NCBI GenBank assembly: GCA_038503065.1
Contig: JBCAMK010000002.1
Coordinates: 1,798,001 to 1,862,000 of the forward strand
Source: Paragyromitra xinjiangensis
Lineage: Eukaryota > Ascomycota > Pezizomycetes > Pezizales > Discinaceae
Direction: 5' to 3'
Length of the DNA: 64,000 bases
Part shown: one piece after another, positions 1-14,121 of the stretch
Position numbering within the stretch: the first letter of the stretch is position 1
Layout of the letters: each line of letters starts with the position of its first letter
The notes under the pieces: model-generated
The model's input: the letters and a program-made list of their open reading frames with translations, nothing else
The model's database searches: none
What the model was told of the DNA's origin: nothing
Translations under genes and position numbers: made by a program

Positions 1-2329
1 CACAGCACGCGATCCTCAACGGAACCCTTGTGATCCGAGTGGATTTCCTGCCCCATTTCAGGTCGTTTCCTTCTGTTTGAGGCTCGTCCGTTTTCTCCCG
101 TGGATAGGTTGTTTCGAGGGGTTTTTCTACAGCTGAACAGCGTCATAGAAGAGTGGCTGATGTGACTCGGTATCATATCGCCGCTTCAACCGTCCATTAA
201 TTCCAAGTTTTTTATTTCTCTCTCATCTCCGTCACAATTTATTTGAAACTACGCGTGATAGTTCGTCGATGGCAGCAGACTTTTGAGGCTCTGTTATCGT
301 GAGATGTAGTCAGTGGTTGATATCATGATCCCGGTGAGTCAGGACCGACCAATCACATGCACGCATGATTCAGGAGTTATAATACGGTGAACTGGCTTCT
401 TTGTTTGAGTGCTGGGTTTTGTTGATATGACGTTGATACGTATTTTCTTACACTTTCTGGTCATTTCTCTCTTTTTTTGTGATTCTTTTTTTGTGCCTTG
501 CGGATATTACGGGTCTTTTGTTTTCTCTGATTGTAGTGAAGATGTCTTGCTTACCAATGTGGTGAAGACGTTGCTTCGCCTCTCTATAAATAATATATGG
601 TCAAATGGACATGTAGTTTTAAAAAAAGAACAAACTACTAGAATATCAACCGACAACGAAAAAGATTTAATCCAGAGCAACAAAAAAACTAAACAGAAAC
701 CAGAGGAACGAAACGGAAGAAGACCAGCCTGTGTCAGGATCGAACATAATAATTGACAAAAAAGGAAAGCAGTAAGCAAGCACCGAGCCTCAGAGATGGG
801 TTACCTATTGCCACTCGTCAGGCTCACTACCATCAATCACCCACCATCACTCAGCACTTATAAACATTGTTTTCGGGGTAACGGCCTCCCCCACCGAGAA
901 ATCCACCACTGGTGGTTTGCCACCCAAGTCTGAGCCTTTCGGTTATCGAACCGAGTGGGTTAGGGTTTGATCCTGCCGTCTTGCGGGAATGACACATTCC
1001 CCCACAACTTGCATGTTTCACAATGTACCCCGCGATATGGTTATTGCAGGCTATAACGATATCCGGAACACGCAAAAAAAAGCAAGCCTGCATTGCATGG
1101 CTATGACTCTTATTTCTAGAGTAGGGGTTTTTCAGCTCGAGTGGACGTCTGGCTCTAAGCCTTCAACTGCCGTTTTGTAGGAAGATCTACCCGGTGGAAC
1201 TTGCATAAACTCAATGTCAACTCTGAACCCTAGGAGATCTTCCTTTTCCCTCACGTGAATTGAAGTCGTACCATTGGGGGGAAGATCGCGAGGAGCAGCT
1301 CAGACGTCGACTCATTCGACAGCAGAATTGAAACGACAGGAAGCTCCACCATTAATCGAGCTTCATTGTTGGTCAATTCAACGTTTTTTAAAACGCAATC
1401 CCGTATTTTTTTTAACTTCATCTCGCCTATCTATTGCTGCGGAATTCAAGGTAGATACCTGTCAGCATCAGAGACAGCTGAAGCGAAATGTATGGTTTTG
1501 ATGATCGACAGAGGCATTAATGTCTAGCATGATGCTGCGCCTAGCCACACGATATTCACCCGGCGCGTAAAGTTGAACGATATATGGCTCAACCACCAAT
1601 TCCCGCAACTAAGCCACTTCCCAGATCGAACCATCCTCTACTCGCGGCTGGCACAAGTTTGGTTTCGGAAGGCGTCAGTTACACGAGATACATAGACGCC
1701 ATCAATCGGCGCCACAGCCACAAAAGGAAATAGGCAGAGATATTTAAGTCCCTCCAGGACCTAAACCTTGACCCGTTCCATCTAATTAAACCCCCACTTA
1801 CCCCGCCACACCCCAATTCCCACCAGCCCCAACGGGGCAACCCACAACCGCCAAAAATACCCATGACGATAGGCAGCTCTGACCCGAGGCATGTCCTCAC
1901 GCTGTTCGACGCTCCTGATCCAACTGACCCGCATCCACCGAGGCGAATCACCGTCCATCACTCGTCCGCGCCTCCCACCACCCAACAAAACGATGAAAAT
2001 CTCAACCATGCATTCACACAACCCTACATACAAGACCTTTAAAGAAGTCAAGACCATCGCTCAACAAAAAAATGAATTGGAAGAGCAAAGCATAATGCGA
2101 AAGAAGATAAAAAAAATACAAACACCATTCCAAAAACGCAAAAAGAAAAGGTGGTAATAAAAAAAACAAACACCCAGATCCTCCAAACCCAAATCCAAGT
2201 CCAAGTGTCCGAATGCCAACCCCAGGGCCAGAAAATAGTTATAAAAAAGTAAAAAGTAAAAATAAAGAAACCCAAGAAAGAATGAAAAGTAGAAGCTAAA
2301 AAAAAAAAAAGTCCGAGAGGGAATAGAAA
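1..2329. other. gene-free left edge and MED13 3' flank
   Basis: No reading frame here looks coding: the frames are short, compositionally biased and overlap on both strands. At 911-954 there are two perfect 4-nt-loop hairpins (listed separately). The last 300 bases (about 2050-2329) are A-rich on the + strand and are probably the 3' untranslated region of MED13, which is read leftward. I see no tRNA and no recognisable transposon protein. Confidence 0.6.
911..954. repeat. two adjacent short perfect hairpins
   Basis: GGTGG-TTTG-CCACC at 911-924 and TCGGTT-ATCG-AACCGA at 939-954 are perfect stems with 4-nt loops, 14 nt apart, in otherwise non-coding DNA. A weaker CCG/CGG stem follows near 976-986. 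They could belong to a structured RNA or to a repeat remnant. I have no family match. Confidence 0.4.
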
Positions 2330-5300
2330 CTACATCACCAAACCCAACACCTCAACACCCTTCCAAGCTGCCCCAATATGCCACGGTATAACACTACCCC
2401 TCCCACCCATCTGCACAACCCCCTTAAACTGACCTAGTGTCGCCAGCCCCCTGTAGGCACCCAGCACCTCCCTCAGAAGCGCGTTCCCACCTGGACCCCT
2501 CACTACCTCGACCTGCAGTACGACCATCTCATCCCCCTCACCTGTCCCGCCGCGCTTGACGAGGTATCCCAGGCAGCCACCACCAAAGCCCCCACCGTCA
2601 TCTTGGCCAAGCAGTAATCCCCTCCGCCATCGATGAGCACACACAACCCCCCACGTCTCGTCCCCAAAATCCGCTAGGTTTGACCCTGGGTCCAAGTCCG
2701 GGAGTGGATCCGCAGATGGCGTATTGGCCGCATTACCAAACTGATCAGGCGACACAATGGAGTTCCCTCCGGGTGTGGGTGTAGTCACACCCGGCGGCGT
2801 GCCAGTATAGATCGACACCAGTGGATTAAAGTGCGTTGGTACAATCGGGGGCAGCACCGGTATTACGTTTAAAGGCGGGGCCACATCCGTCGATAGTAGT
2901 GTCAGACTGTGTGAGAGGCTGTTTATAGAGGTCCTTGATAACCCCGTCCACATGTCAATTTCATCCGCTGTCATGGTCCCGACTTTAACAATCATTAGCC
3001 GCCAGTGGATCTTGCGGAACCGTGCTATATCTATTGTCTTGCTCCAAATCTCGTGGCACACGTCCCCAAAGACGCGAAGGACCGTACAGCCTTTTCGTCC
3101 GAGAGAGTAGCTTTCTGTGAATTGTACTTGGCCCCAATTATCTGTCCACGCGACAGAGATCCATCGCTCATCGATACTTTGGGCATAAGCGCAGTGAAGA
3201 ATCGAGTTTTCGTAGAGAAGCGCAGGCGAGGGATCGGTAGTGAGACGAAAGTCTATTGACTTGGGTGGTGGTCGTGAGAGGTATATTGACGGTGAAAATG
3301 TCTTCTGAGCCTGTAAACTATTCGTCAATAATCTTGAGACATATCCCGATTGGTGCAAACAAACCTCTTCCAGCGACCCCATCCCATCAGTCGGCACACA
3401 TCGATTATACACCTCCCCCGCCAACGTATGCCACTCGCTCTGCGCCCTGCTAACGCCGCCCAACGTCGCCGCTACAAACCTCGCCGGCACGATCTGCAGT
3501 ACTAGATTATTACTCCTCGCATTCATCACCCCCTCCATCGTCCGAGTATAGATCCGTTTCATCATAACGAACCCCGCACAGATATCAACCACAGCGCTGG
3601 GATGCTCAAACGGGTTCACCACATACACCACGATATTCTGCAACTCATCCGCGACATTCGCCAGCACCACGCCAAACTCCCCCATCGCATCCATTAACGC
3701 CTTAACCCCCCTCTCTAACCCGCCTCCGCCCTTCGTCTCCACCGCAACCATCCCATCTATAATCCCACTCGCGTCTAACCGTCCCCTGACATGAGTCCCA
3801 AACCTCGCACCCTCATATGCACACTGCACCCGTTCTAAAAACCCATCCGCCGCCTCCTCCATCTGTTTCGACGCTGGGTGAAGACAAAACCCAATAATAT
3901 TTTTCGGGCCCCCACATGGCGCAAACCCAAACGTCTCCCAGAAATGTAAACTTGGTGGCAGAATCTCTAGCGCCTGTTCCGCGCGATGTATATGGATATG
4001 CGGTGGTTTCAATCTGAAAATAGCCGATACACCCCCTGCATTATCGCTTGCGCCGGCAGTAGCGGCGGTTGTTCGCTTATTCAACGTTATTGGTGCCACG
4101 CCGCGACGCGGCTGCGCCAGGGGCCGCATTGCCGCAGCGCGGCCGACCAATAGTGGCGGCTCTATTACGGCGTCGGCTACCGCAACATATGTTTCGAGGG
4201 TACATCGGATGACGCTGGAGATTCCAAATAAACTCTTAACGGTGTCCTCGACTACTCCTTCATCCTTGCCTTTTCGGCGTCGGAGTAAAGACCATTCTTC
4301 GTTGTCGTCTTCCATTGCGGTTTCCCACCCGCCGCAGCCGATGAGGTTCCCGAGCGGTTTTGAGGTCCCGGTGACGATCTGTTCCCGGACCAACTCGCTA
4401 ACGGCATTGAAATCCCCCTCCCCGAGACCGGCCAGTGATATTGCGTCGGTTTCAAAGCTCATATTGGAAAACACCCCTACAAGAGAAGAGTCCGTCGGAT
4501 CCGGTACCATCACCTCCCACGGCGGCGGTGAGATCTCACCTACCACTTCAACCTCCCCTTCAACGCCAACGCCCACATCCTGCTTCATAGTCTCAACAAC
4601 CCCGCCATCCCCCTCTTCATCAAACGGCCACTTCCTTTTCCTCCCCGCACCGCCTCCATACGCCCCCGCTAACGGACTATTATAATACCTACCCCCCGGT
4701 TCCTCCTCCTCTTCCTCCGTCTCATCATCCGCATCACTCTCAACACTACTCTCCTCCGTCCACCCGCTCTCACTATCATCCTCCTCCTCCGCTTCCTCCG
4801 GACTCTCCTCCATCACCGCGTCATCCCCGCTTATTAACACCTCCGCCATTTCCGGGGCCGTATCGTTGTTCTCCTCAACGGCAATCACGCGACTCATAAA
4901 CACGCCTCTTTTCCGCTTCAACCCGCCGCTTTGTGTTTTCGCGGGACTTTCTAGCTTCCCTTGCTTACTCTCGAATTCCTTCTGCTCCTTCTCTTTGATG
5001 CTCTCGGGGAGGAAGTAGCGGCCACCGGGTGCATATTTCCGGTCTGCCATCTCAACGGTGGTTGTGAACGTGATTGGTGAATATAACGACATGCGGCGTT
5101 TGGCCTCGCTCACGCCGCCAGCAGGGGGCGGAGGTGCTCCATTCTGCTGCGGCGTCTTCATGACGGTGCCGCCGGTAGTTGGGGGTGTGGGGTGTGGTTG
5201 ATTATTTGGTGATAGCGAGTATTCTGGTACAAGTAAACGTATAGCGCGATGTGGAGATAGTGGTGGTGTTTGAATATGTGGTTCCATCTCAGGTAGCTTC

Positions 5301-7689
5301 TCCATAGCCCCAGTCGGTGCTCCAGTAGGCTTTACATCCATCTTACCCATATCCATAGTACCACTGGGAAGCTGGATCATTGGCACAACAGGACTGCTCA
5401 CCACGACCATTTCCTGTGGTCCCGGAGTCTCCATTGTTAAATCCACCTCCCCTCCAGGCCCTATGCCCATACCAGAAAGATCCATCCCCCCAACCTCCCC
5501 TAGTCCCATATCAACATCATCACCCCCCAGTTCATCTCCAAACCCGTCCAAATCCCCCGGATTATCAAAAAACGCGAAATCATCCTCCGTGATACCCTGT
5601 CCGAGCATTTCATCCTCGTCCATATCACCATACAGATCCGTCTCACCAGCCGCACCCGCAAGGCCTCCAATCGCCGCGGCATCACTCTGCTTCCGTCCAT
5701 CTGGAACCGGATCCGCCACACTCGGCCCATCCGCTATCCAATCGAGATCCATCTCCGTAACCACTATACTCGTTGGCCCAGTCGACACCGTCGTAACCGT
5801 ATTCGGTGCGCTCCCCGAACTCGTCGATCCGGGTCCTTGCATCAAGTGTTGTTGTCCCGCGCCCCCGTCTGGCGGTGTCGGGTACACGCCGCCGGGGTTC
5901 TTGGCTTCAACCTTTAATTTCGCTTTTCCCTCCTCTTTAGTATCCATTGCCTCTGGCTCACCCTTCGTGGTTACGTCTGGTTCTAAGGCTTTCTTTTCGA
6001 GCTTCTCTGCTAGCTCTGCTTCTTCTTCGGCTTGTTTTGCGCGTCGTGCTTTCTTCTTTTCTTCGCTCCGCGCTTTGATGATGCGTGTGCGCTCGTCTTT
6101 AGAGTTGAGCCAGTCCTCGGCCCAGTCGACGGCAGATGGAACATCCCACCAGTCTGCGCCGAGGTCTTTATATTTCGTAGTATCACCGGAAGAGAGGACA
6201 AGGGATGCAAGAGAGATCGAGAGACCGCCGGTAGCAAAACGTGAGTATTCCGGTGATGTAAAGACTGATTTCCACCAAAGATCGTCGTCGTCGTCTCGAG
6301 CACCAGTAGTAGAATCCCCATCCTTAACAGACGTCGCATCAAGATCCTTTTCAGTAGCAAGAGCAAGTACCGGGTCATCCTCACTCGCTTTGACGAATAA
6401 TAGAGCCTCCGGCCATAGTATCTTCACAACCATACCCATTCCCGGCAACTCCTTAAACGGCACCCAAATCTCCACCCTCCTCCAAACCCCTTCAGTCACA
6501 GCCTCCTCTAGCACACTCCGCTCCCTCTCCCACCCCTCATCCGGTGTCGCGAGAACCCCACAATCTTGTAAATAACTCCTAACATCCCTCTTCCACCCCT
6601 CCTCCTTCCCCGTCAGCGCCCCATCACCGGGTAATAACCGTCCCCACTCGCCCCACGGCGCAATATACACGTCTCGTCCATCCCCCACCGCCAGTGTCGT
6701 GCCCCCAACCCTCCGGATCGCAGGCTGTATTTCCGTGTGTGGCACAATCAGAAGTGTCCCTGCGGTTGTTAGATACGCCTCGAGCGCTAGAACCGTCGGA
6801 CGGATGACCTCCGGGAGTAGTAGAGGCGATGACGGGAGCAGGTCGTCGGTTTTGTCTTTCTGTGGGGACCACGATGGCGCGATGAGCGTGCGGATGTTGA
6901 GTGGGGTGTAGCCGTGGACGAGAGCGAGGGTGAAGAGGAGTGAGTGGAGGACTGCTGCTATAAAGTGTTTATACGGCGCGTGACGGTCTTCAGAGTCCGA
7001 GGGTGGGAGTGATGGTGGGTCGTCTTCTGTTAGATCTATTGTAGTAGGGAATAACCCGGGAGTGGGAGTGGGGGGGAAGGAAGGAGTAAGTGGGGTACTA
7101 GCGGAGGATGCAGAGCGGAAAGTAGCAGTAGGCGGAGGCGGAGGAGGAGCTAAGGAGGATGCGAGGAGAGTTCCGGCAGTGGATTCTAACGTTCGTTAGC
7201 AATTGAAAGGTATATAGAGGGGGGGAGGAGGTACCTCGTAGTCCCCATTCTTCTCGTAGTCTTTCGTCGAGTCTCTTCCATTTCCCTTCTGTTTCTTCTT
7301 CTGCGATTTGCGCCTGTACTTCGCCCTCCATGGCGTCGTCTCCCCCGTTGATGCCGTTGCCACTGGTGCCATCTTTGCCGTGTGGACTCGACGGCTGGAT
7401 GCCTTCGATCTGGAATATCCACAGTTCAGCCTTTTCGCGGTCGGCGAGCACGAGGGTGCCCTCGCGACGGAGAGAGCGTTCCGCATGGCGGAGGGTGTTT
7501 GTGTCGCGACGGTTGAGGGAGGGAGGGAGGTTGGCGTGTAGGGGCGGATGTGGAGTAGAAGGACGGTAGACGGAGTAGGGTATTCGAGAGAGGTTCTCCT
7601 ACAGGGGGTTAGCATGGAGCAGAGGACTGCCCATTGGAAATACGTACGATCTTGAGGACGTTCGTGAGACAGGCTTCGGGGGATTCCAT
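2330..7689 (-). CDS. MED13: Mediator complex subunit 13 (MED13/Ssn2)
   Basis: Subunit of the CDK8 kinase module of Mediator, which represses or tunes RNA polymerase II transcription in the nucleus. Exons on the minus strand: 7648-7689, 7235-7598 and 2330-7185, giving 1753 residues. Exon 1 encodes MESPEACLTNVLKI, the usual fungal MED13 N-terminus. Exon 2 carries the LRREGTLVLADREKAELWIF block typical of the Med13 N-terminal domain. The middle (about residues 450-1050) is low-complexity, with acidic Glu/Asp runs and Pro/Ser/Gly stretches. The last 400 residues form the conserved C-terminal domain. Donors are GTACGT and GTACCT, with phases 0 and 1. Length is in the family range. The start is chosen because it lies just before the conserved block with a good donor. 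The exon 3 reading frame is uninterrupted for 4.8 kb. Confidence 0.93.
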
Positions 7690-9446
7690 GGTCCTTCACC
7701 CACTAGATCGGGAGTGGGGACTGCTGTCTGCCCCAGACCCGTATTGAGAGAGTGTTGGGGGGGTATATGGGGGGGTATATCTGTCGATGGGGGTGGGTTG
7801 CGCGTGGAGGGTTCTCGTGCGGCTGTCTGAAGTGAGTAGATAATCTTGAAGGTGAGGTGAGGTCGAGGTGTGGGGATCGCCGGGCACGCTTTGTGTCGCA
7901 GAAGCAGGGAATAGCAGGAGTATATAGAGGTAGGGGGGTCAACAACCTGGAGAGGGATCTTCTGCTCCTCTTCTTCTCCTCCAGTCGCGTATCGTGATGA
8001 TGGAGTGATATTCCCGCCGATGAAAGACAACCTCTGCGTGCGGCTCTGCTCCGGCTGATAGGTAATACGACAATAGATAGATACGATGCTACAGTGCGCC
8101 GGGAGGAGACTGCGGGCTGGAATGGAACGGGAGGGAAAAAAGGAACAGCTCTATGGATCTGCGCGTCTTTACGCCTTCTCTGGATTTGTTTCTTTTTCTG
8201 GGTTGAGCAGGGTGGATTAACTACGGGATCTCGACTCTGTCTGTGGTTCTATCTCGGTCTGTCTATCTCGGTCTCCGTCTCGACCCTGAGATCTCACGAT
8301 GGAATGCAGTCAGCTTCAGACACTCCTCAGTCCAAAGACACGATCGTGATAGCAGTAATATCGCCCCGCGTAAACATCCCGCCGTCAGACGTCCTCTGCT
8401 GCCAGTCGCATACCGTTATGCCCACGCGTGTCGTGAAGTGGAGTGAAGATGACCTCCCTCTCTCTTCCCATTCTGCCTATTTCCTCCCGCTGTCTTCCGT
8501 GAAGACGGGTAACTCAGGGTTAGGTTTGTATCGCGTCATCTGTGGGAAACTCCCGTATTTGCGGATACTGATCGGTCTGGGGGGTGATCGATCGGAATTG
8601 CACTGTGTCGTATTTTGTTGCGGACTGTGGTGATAGTCGTGGTCTGCTAATTGGGTAGGCACTGTGGCGCCCTCTGGAGTGGGTGATGGGAGATGTGATG
8701 GAGGATACCGAGTGATGTTTAGTGATTCTGCAGTATTGATAACTCGTGAGAATGATGTTCGTGGGTAGAAGTAGGTGAATATCAGCATGGTCAACGATGA
8801 TAGTATATCTATGAGCTTGATATACCTGATCCTTACTCTGAGTACACCGTTCAACATCTTGCGTCCATTATAACAGTCACAGTCTATCACTCGAGAGTAT
8901 CATACCAATAGTCTTGCCTTCGTTTCTATTTCTATTCTCCACAAACATATCAACTATTTATGATCCTCATTGGGTACACAACCAAAACCTAGTAATAACT
9001 CAAGAGTTGCCAGTGAAAAGGTAGAACTTAACAAGTTTGCACCCAACACACCTCTATTCACCTCAAGTTCAATACATATGCACTCGTTCACCAACACCTT
9101 CTACCACCAGATGACCCGAAAAAAACTCCGTCTCGTAGCCCCAACCATCGAGACATGCACAAAGGAAACAAAACTCCTGTTACCAAGAAAAAAAAAGAAA
9201 GAGATATACAAGCCCGGCAATTCTAAGGTTACATGTATATATAAGCTGACCCGCAGTAAGTCCAAACTTCTAAAACGCAAAAACAACAATAGGCAAGGAG
9301 AAATACTCCAAACCCATAGATTTAAACCCGTGTCTGAAAGCGTACGCATGCACCCAATAATATGCATAACCAAGAAACACCAAACCATATATCCACCCGC
9401 GTGAGTCTCCCAGAGATCTACCTTTTTTTAGGATGACATTCAAATC
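7690..9446. other. intergenic: MED13 promoter and phytochrome 3' flank
   Basis: Both neighbours are on the minus strand, so this 1.76 kb holds the MED13 upstream region (left) and the phytochrome 3' region (right, A-rich at about 9170-9370). Overlapping frames on both strands (up to 179 codons near 8094-8633) show no conserved motif and no start context. The 7740-7800 segment is a G-rich/CA-like promoter-type tract. No RNA gene is seen. Confidence 0.55.
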
Positions 9447-12400
9447 TTAACTTAGACCACTTTGAGACTCCTCTAATGACCCCAAGAACCATCCACCCCT
9501 CTCCCACGCGCCAGGTTGATATGCAGCGTTCTCTCTTATATCCGAGTGTGAGATCCCATCCATTAACACCTGCAGTCGCTGGAAGTCCACCGGCTTCAGT
9601 ATCCAGCCGTCGAATCCGAGCCCCATATACTCCTTGCGTCGCTCCTCGACCAGCGAAGCCGACACAGCGAATATAGGCACACGGCCATTGGATTGATGTT
9701 TCACGGGAATGCCGCGTCCGGTGTCCAATGATTCGAGACCACGTATTCGGGTAGTGGAAGTGCCTCCATCCATGATAGGCATCTTGAATGCTTTTTTTAG
9801 CGTATTACTACTAGGAATGGACGATGCTCGGGATGAGATTAAGGATTGTCATCTTTGCAGGAATGACGGTATTTGATCTCACCCCGAGCACCTGACTTAA
9901 AGGGATACCAACTTGCATGTCCATCAACACTATATCATACTCCTCGCCCTGTTTCATAAACAAATCCGCGCACTCCGCTCCATTCACCGTGAGACTGACT
10001 TCGTGTCCGAGTTTCTCCATGCGCTTTTTAATGATCTTACTGTTGATTGGGTCGTCCTCTGCAACCAGAACCTTGAAGCCTCCGGGATGGGGTTTCACAG
10101 GTTCCTCATGTTTCAGCTGTTCTCCAGGAGGTTTGGTCGTTGGAGTACCGGACAAGATTTCGCAGCTAGGACCCTGTGAGGATTCATCCGGAATTCGCAC
10201 CGCCTTCAATGGCACCGCTGACCCCTCTATGACCTTTTGACCAGGCTGATTCTGGGGTGCTGTTAAAGGATGTGGTCCTGGCGGAGATGCACTCCTCAAG
10301 CCAACAGGAGTTTTTTTCGGTGGGAGGGGAGACTTAGAGGTGCTTGGTCGGGAAGCCGCAGAGTTTTCGTTAGGACTTGAACTCATATGCGGAGCCGAAA
10401 TCGCGTGAACAATCCTCTCAATTTCGCTCCGTCCGCTGCTCTGAGACCCTAAGCTGTTCATGCTACCCGAGCTATTCCTCCTCTCTCTACTCCTCCTCTC
10501 TATGGGGATAGATCGGCCCTGAGGGGGTGAGCTGACGAGCAGGATTTCGTTTTGAGTACGGTCAGGTGGTGGTGTTATGCTCTGAGGTCGAGACGGTGAC
10601 TCTCTTGCTGCTAACGGTTGAGAGCCTGCTTCAACCTTCTCCATTTCTGATGGTAGTGTAAATGGGAGACTGATGATGAACAGAGAGCCTTTTCCTTCTT
10701 CGGACTTTAGTCGTAACTGTCCGTTCATGTTCCTTATTGTTCTAGCAACAACAGCTAATCCAAGCCCCAGGATTTTCTGTCCCGGTATCTTTGAAAGTGC
10801 GTCGAAAGTCTGTGCTGCACGAGGTTGAGTAGATGAGTCTCCACATTCGGTGGGTATAACGGGTTCATTCTCATCCGTCTGGACTTGTTCAAACTCTCGA
10901 AAAAGCGTGTCTAGTTTATTGGGCGACATGCCTACTCCAGTATCTTGGATAGCGATCACGACTTGACAGCGATCACCGACCGCTTCAGGCATCCACATCT
11001 CAATCTTAACGCCACCTACATCAGTATGTTTAACAGCATTCCCCGCAATGTTAGAAACCGCCTGACGTAGTCGTGATTGATCTCCTTTAACGAGTTTTGG
11101 TAGTCCGGGGTATTCGATGATTTCCAAGCTGAGGTTTTTCCGGTCCGTATCAGATTTGAACATGGAGGTTGCTTCACGGATTGTATTGGATAGGTCAAAT
11201 ATCTCGTCCATCATGAGGTCTTGGCCTTCTTCGGTTCGGGTGAGGTCTAGGAGGTCGTTGATTACGTAGATTAGGGATTTTGAGGCGGAATGGGAGCGCA
11301 TTAGGTTATCCCGGGTTTCTGAGTCTAAGGGGCTTTCGAGAGCGATTTCGAGGTAGTTGATGATGGCGTTTAGAGGCGTTCGGACTTGGGGTTTTTCGAT
11401 CGTTAGCTATAACGTTGTTTTATGAGAGAGGAGGTGTTTACCTTCGTGAGATGCGTTTGCTAGTAGTAGTTTAGTCAATTGGCTATTCTGCAATGCTGCC
11501 TCCTTTTGTCTCCAAACTTCGATGAATTTCCCGTAGACAAGACATAGTACGGCTGCTGTTTCGACTGTGATTGCAAAAGTACAAATTAGCCATTCTGCGA
11601 GCCATCAAATCAAGATATCCAATCCATAACGAGCTTCCGCCACAACTCACCCTGTTCTTCTGTCCATTCTCTGCATTTACCAACTACCGTCTCGCTCCAA
11701 ACCTTGAAGCTTGTTCTGGGCTCCAGATACCCTTTAGTGCCCTCTCTCAGAGTCTTCTCGTACGGGTTCCCAGCCCACTTCACGTGCTGCAACTGCCCTT
11801 TCCTGAAAAACACAATAAAGTCACCTCCACCCATACTTAAAGGCACCAGCAACAACCCTGCAATCACAGCAAACCCAGGAGCATAGCTAAGATTTGGAAA
11901 ATCGAGTTTCAAATCTTGAGAAGTAACAACAGAAGTGAAATTGCGCATACGCAGGTACTCCACCAAGGCCAAAGCTTCCTGTGAATGCTCCATCTTGCCG
12001 AGAACTTTTGTTTCCTCCCTTATCGACAACAGTCCGAAATCAGCGTCAAAGAGAGTTAGTAGGTCATCTGAACTCGCGATAATATAGCCGCTGGGGTTTT
12101 GCTCTGTCGGGACCGTGTTGATCAATTTTCGTGCGTGTAGTCTCGATGCATAGCTCAGACGTTCAATGTTCCTGCTCATCGTCTCGCCGATAAGTCTACA
12201 CATCTTCCGGATCGGAAAACTCACTCGCATCCCCTTTTGTCCATAAGAATGGCAGGAAACAAGGCCCCAAAGCTCGTTAAACGCTGTGATGGAGATACTC
12301 ATACTCGCTCGCACAGCCATGTTCTCCAGGTACTTGATATGGACTGGACTCATGGCTCTGAGATAGGAGTGGGTCATGTCCAAAGGGTTGTCCAGATATT

Positions 12401-14121
12401 TTTTGCTTTTGCAAACAAGTCGGGCAGTGTCCTGGTCCCTGTCGTACAAAAGACGTACTTTGTTGATTCGATATAGATCGCGAGCTTGCTTAGGAATGTC
12501 CGAAGCTGGGAAATTAAGACCTTTGTATAGGTCCTTTGTGGCTCTTGAGTCAACGAGTTCAGTAACCACCCGCCCGTTCCAGTTTTCATCGAATTGGTAA
12601 ATCATGACACGATGGAAACCCGTTAGTTCCTTCACAATGCCTACAGCTATCTTGAGGAAACCATCGAGAGTTGTTGCCGAGGAAAGTTGTTCTTTCAACG
12701 AAATGCATCAACAAAATTGCCAGGAATAAGAACGCCACCAAGAGGTTATCACCTTGTATTTGACCCATTAAATTAAAAACCTCCATTGCTGCAGCTTGAC
12801 CCCTTCGCTTCCGAGCATGTCGTAATACCCGAAGCGGTCTACTCATACTTGTTGTGCTCTCCAATAGGTCTTGCTCCGACGGACTCGAACCTAACGTGTC
12901 CTCTGGACCTGGCTCCTCTTCTGCCGGACTGAATAGAGGATATAAATAATCATCCTCTAGCTCCAGCTCACATATCACCAAATCTGGGTTCTTTTCCGAT
13001 ATGTGGATTGCACACCAAAGTTTGATGTTTGTTGAGTCTGGCGCTATCACGATAAGTGGGAAGACATCTGGTCCCGAATACACCAATTCGGATGTGTCGT
13101 CCCGTACAAATTCTAAGTGCTCGAATAAATTTTCTGCTTGTTCGTCGGAGAGAATGTCGCAAAAGCTATCGAGCGCAAACAAAACTGATGGTGGATATCC
13201 TATTATTGGTTTTGAATTCTGTATTTTCCATATCTTAGTGATTCATATAATGACCCTTATATATTACAAATGTTCAAGTTGAGAACCAACCTCACTGACG
13301 ATCTTGACGCTTAACTTGCCATTCGCACCCTCTTTAAATGCTATTAGCAACCCAAACCCCTGGACAGCACCAGGGATATGAATGGGCTCATCTTCACATC
13401 GTTGTATGCTTTCAGCTCCGGAGACACCGGTAACAACAAGGTGACCATCATTTGTCATTACATGCTTAAACCTAGCAGTCATGTAACTTTCCCCAGGAAC
13501 CTCCTCCACAGGTTGACATCTTCCTTCTCCCCCTTCTCCTTCCCTTCCCCCTAGAACCGCTTCGTTATCATCTGCCTCTTCCTCAGTACTTGTGCTCAAC
13601 TTCTCTACTATGGACGAAACCGATAAACTGCCTGGCTTCAAAGGAGGCCCCGCTCTCTCTGGGGTTGCACTATCATATGATCCCCTAAATGACGCAACTG
13701 AGGCCGGTCTACCCTGCCTCACAGAACTTTGGGGAGACCTTGAATGATTCCTGCTCTGGATCCCAAGCCCAACCCCCACTTCATCCGCCAACCCACTTGC
13801 TATAGACCCCGCCACGCTGCTATTTGCACTCCAATAAGTATTCGGTGAGCCAGGTGCCTGCTGTAGTGGATGCGAAATGTTAACGACTGATCGGATAGGG
13901 TAAACTAGGTCTGCGGCGTCTGGCGAGAGTGAGCCGAAGTCGGTCCCAGGCCCTGCGATAGATCCTGCAGGAGATGGAAAATTAAAAGGAATCGATCCTG
14001 GTGGTGAACGCCCACGTTGCTTGGGTGATACAGAATCCCCTTCGATGATTACGTCGGAAGAAGCTGTGTCGAGCACCAACGGCGCACCAATGATCTGATC
14101 ATTTTTATTACTGGTAGGCAT
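9447..14121 (-). CDS. fphA: fungal phytochrome (biliverdin-binding hybrid histidine kinase)
   Basis: Red/far-red photoreceptor and hybrid sensor kinase. Exons (minus): 13291-14121, 12753-13218, 11651-12691, 11442-11564, 9913-11384 and 9447-9782, giving 1422 residues. All junctions keep phase and restore family motifs. Order: Ser/Pro-rich N-terminal extension; PAS with CEDEPIHIPGA, whose Cys (about residue 242) is the biliverdin attachment site in fungal and bacterial phytochromes; GAF with PASDIP and HSYLRAMSPVHIKYL; PHY (about 620-780); dimerisation/H-box ASHEVRTPLNAI (His about 819); ATPase with N-box NIAGNAVKH and G-boxes DTGVGMS and LGLGLAV; Ser/Pro linker; C-terminal receiver (about 1257-1385) with acidic pair EDD, phospho-acceptor Asp in LMDMQMPIMDG (about 1309) and the Lys of LKPVD. 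All catalytic positions look intact. An in-frame stop lies four codons upstream of the start, though TTCTAG there could also be the acceptor of a 5' UTR intron. Confidence 0.95.

Noticed and set aside
962..975. GTTTGATCCTG string resembling the start of bacterial 16S rRNA
   Set aside because: Only about 11 bases match and nothing after it follows rRNA.
5463..6575. 370-codon + strand ORF inside MED13
   Set aside because: Antisense shadow of the Ser/Pro and acidic low-complexity part of MED13.
8094..8633. 179-codon + strand ORF
   Set aside because: It lies in the promoter of MED13, has low-complexity Ser/Leu content, no conserved motif and no splice partner.
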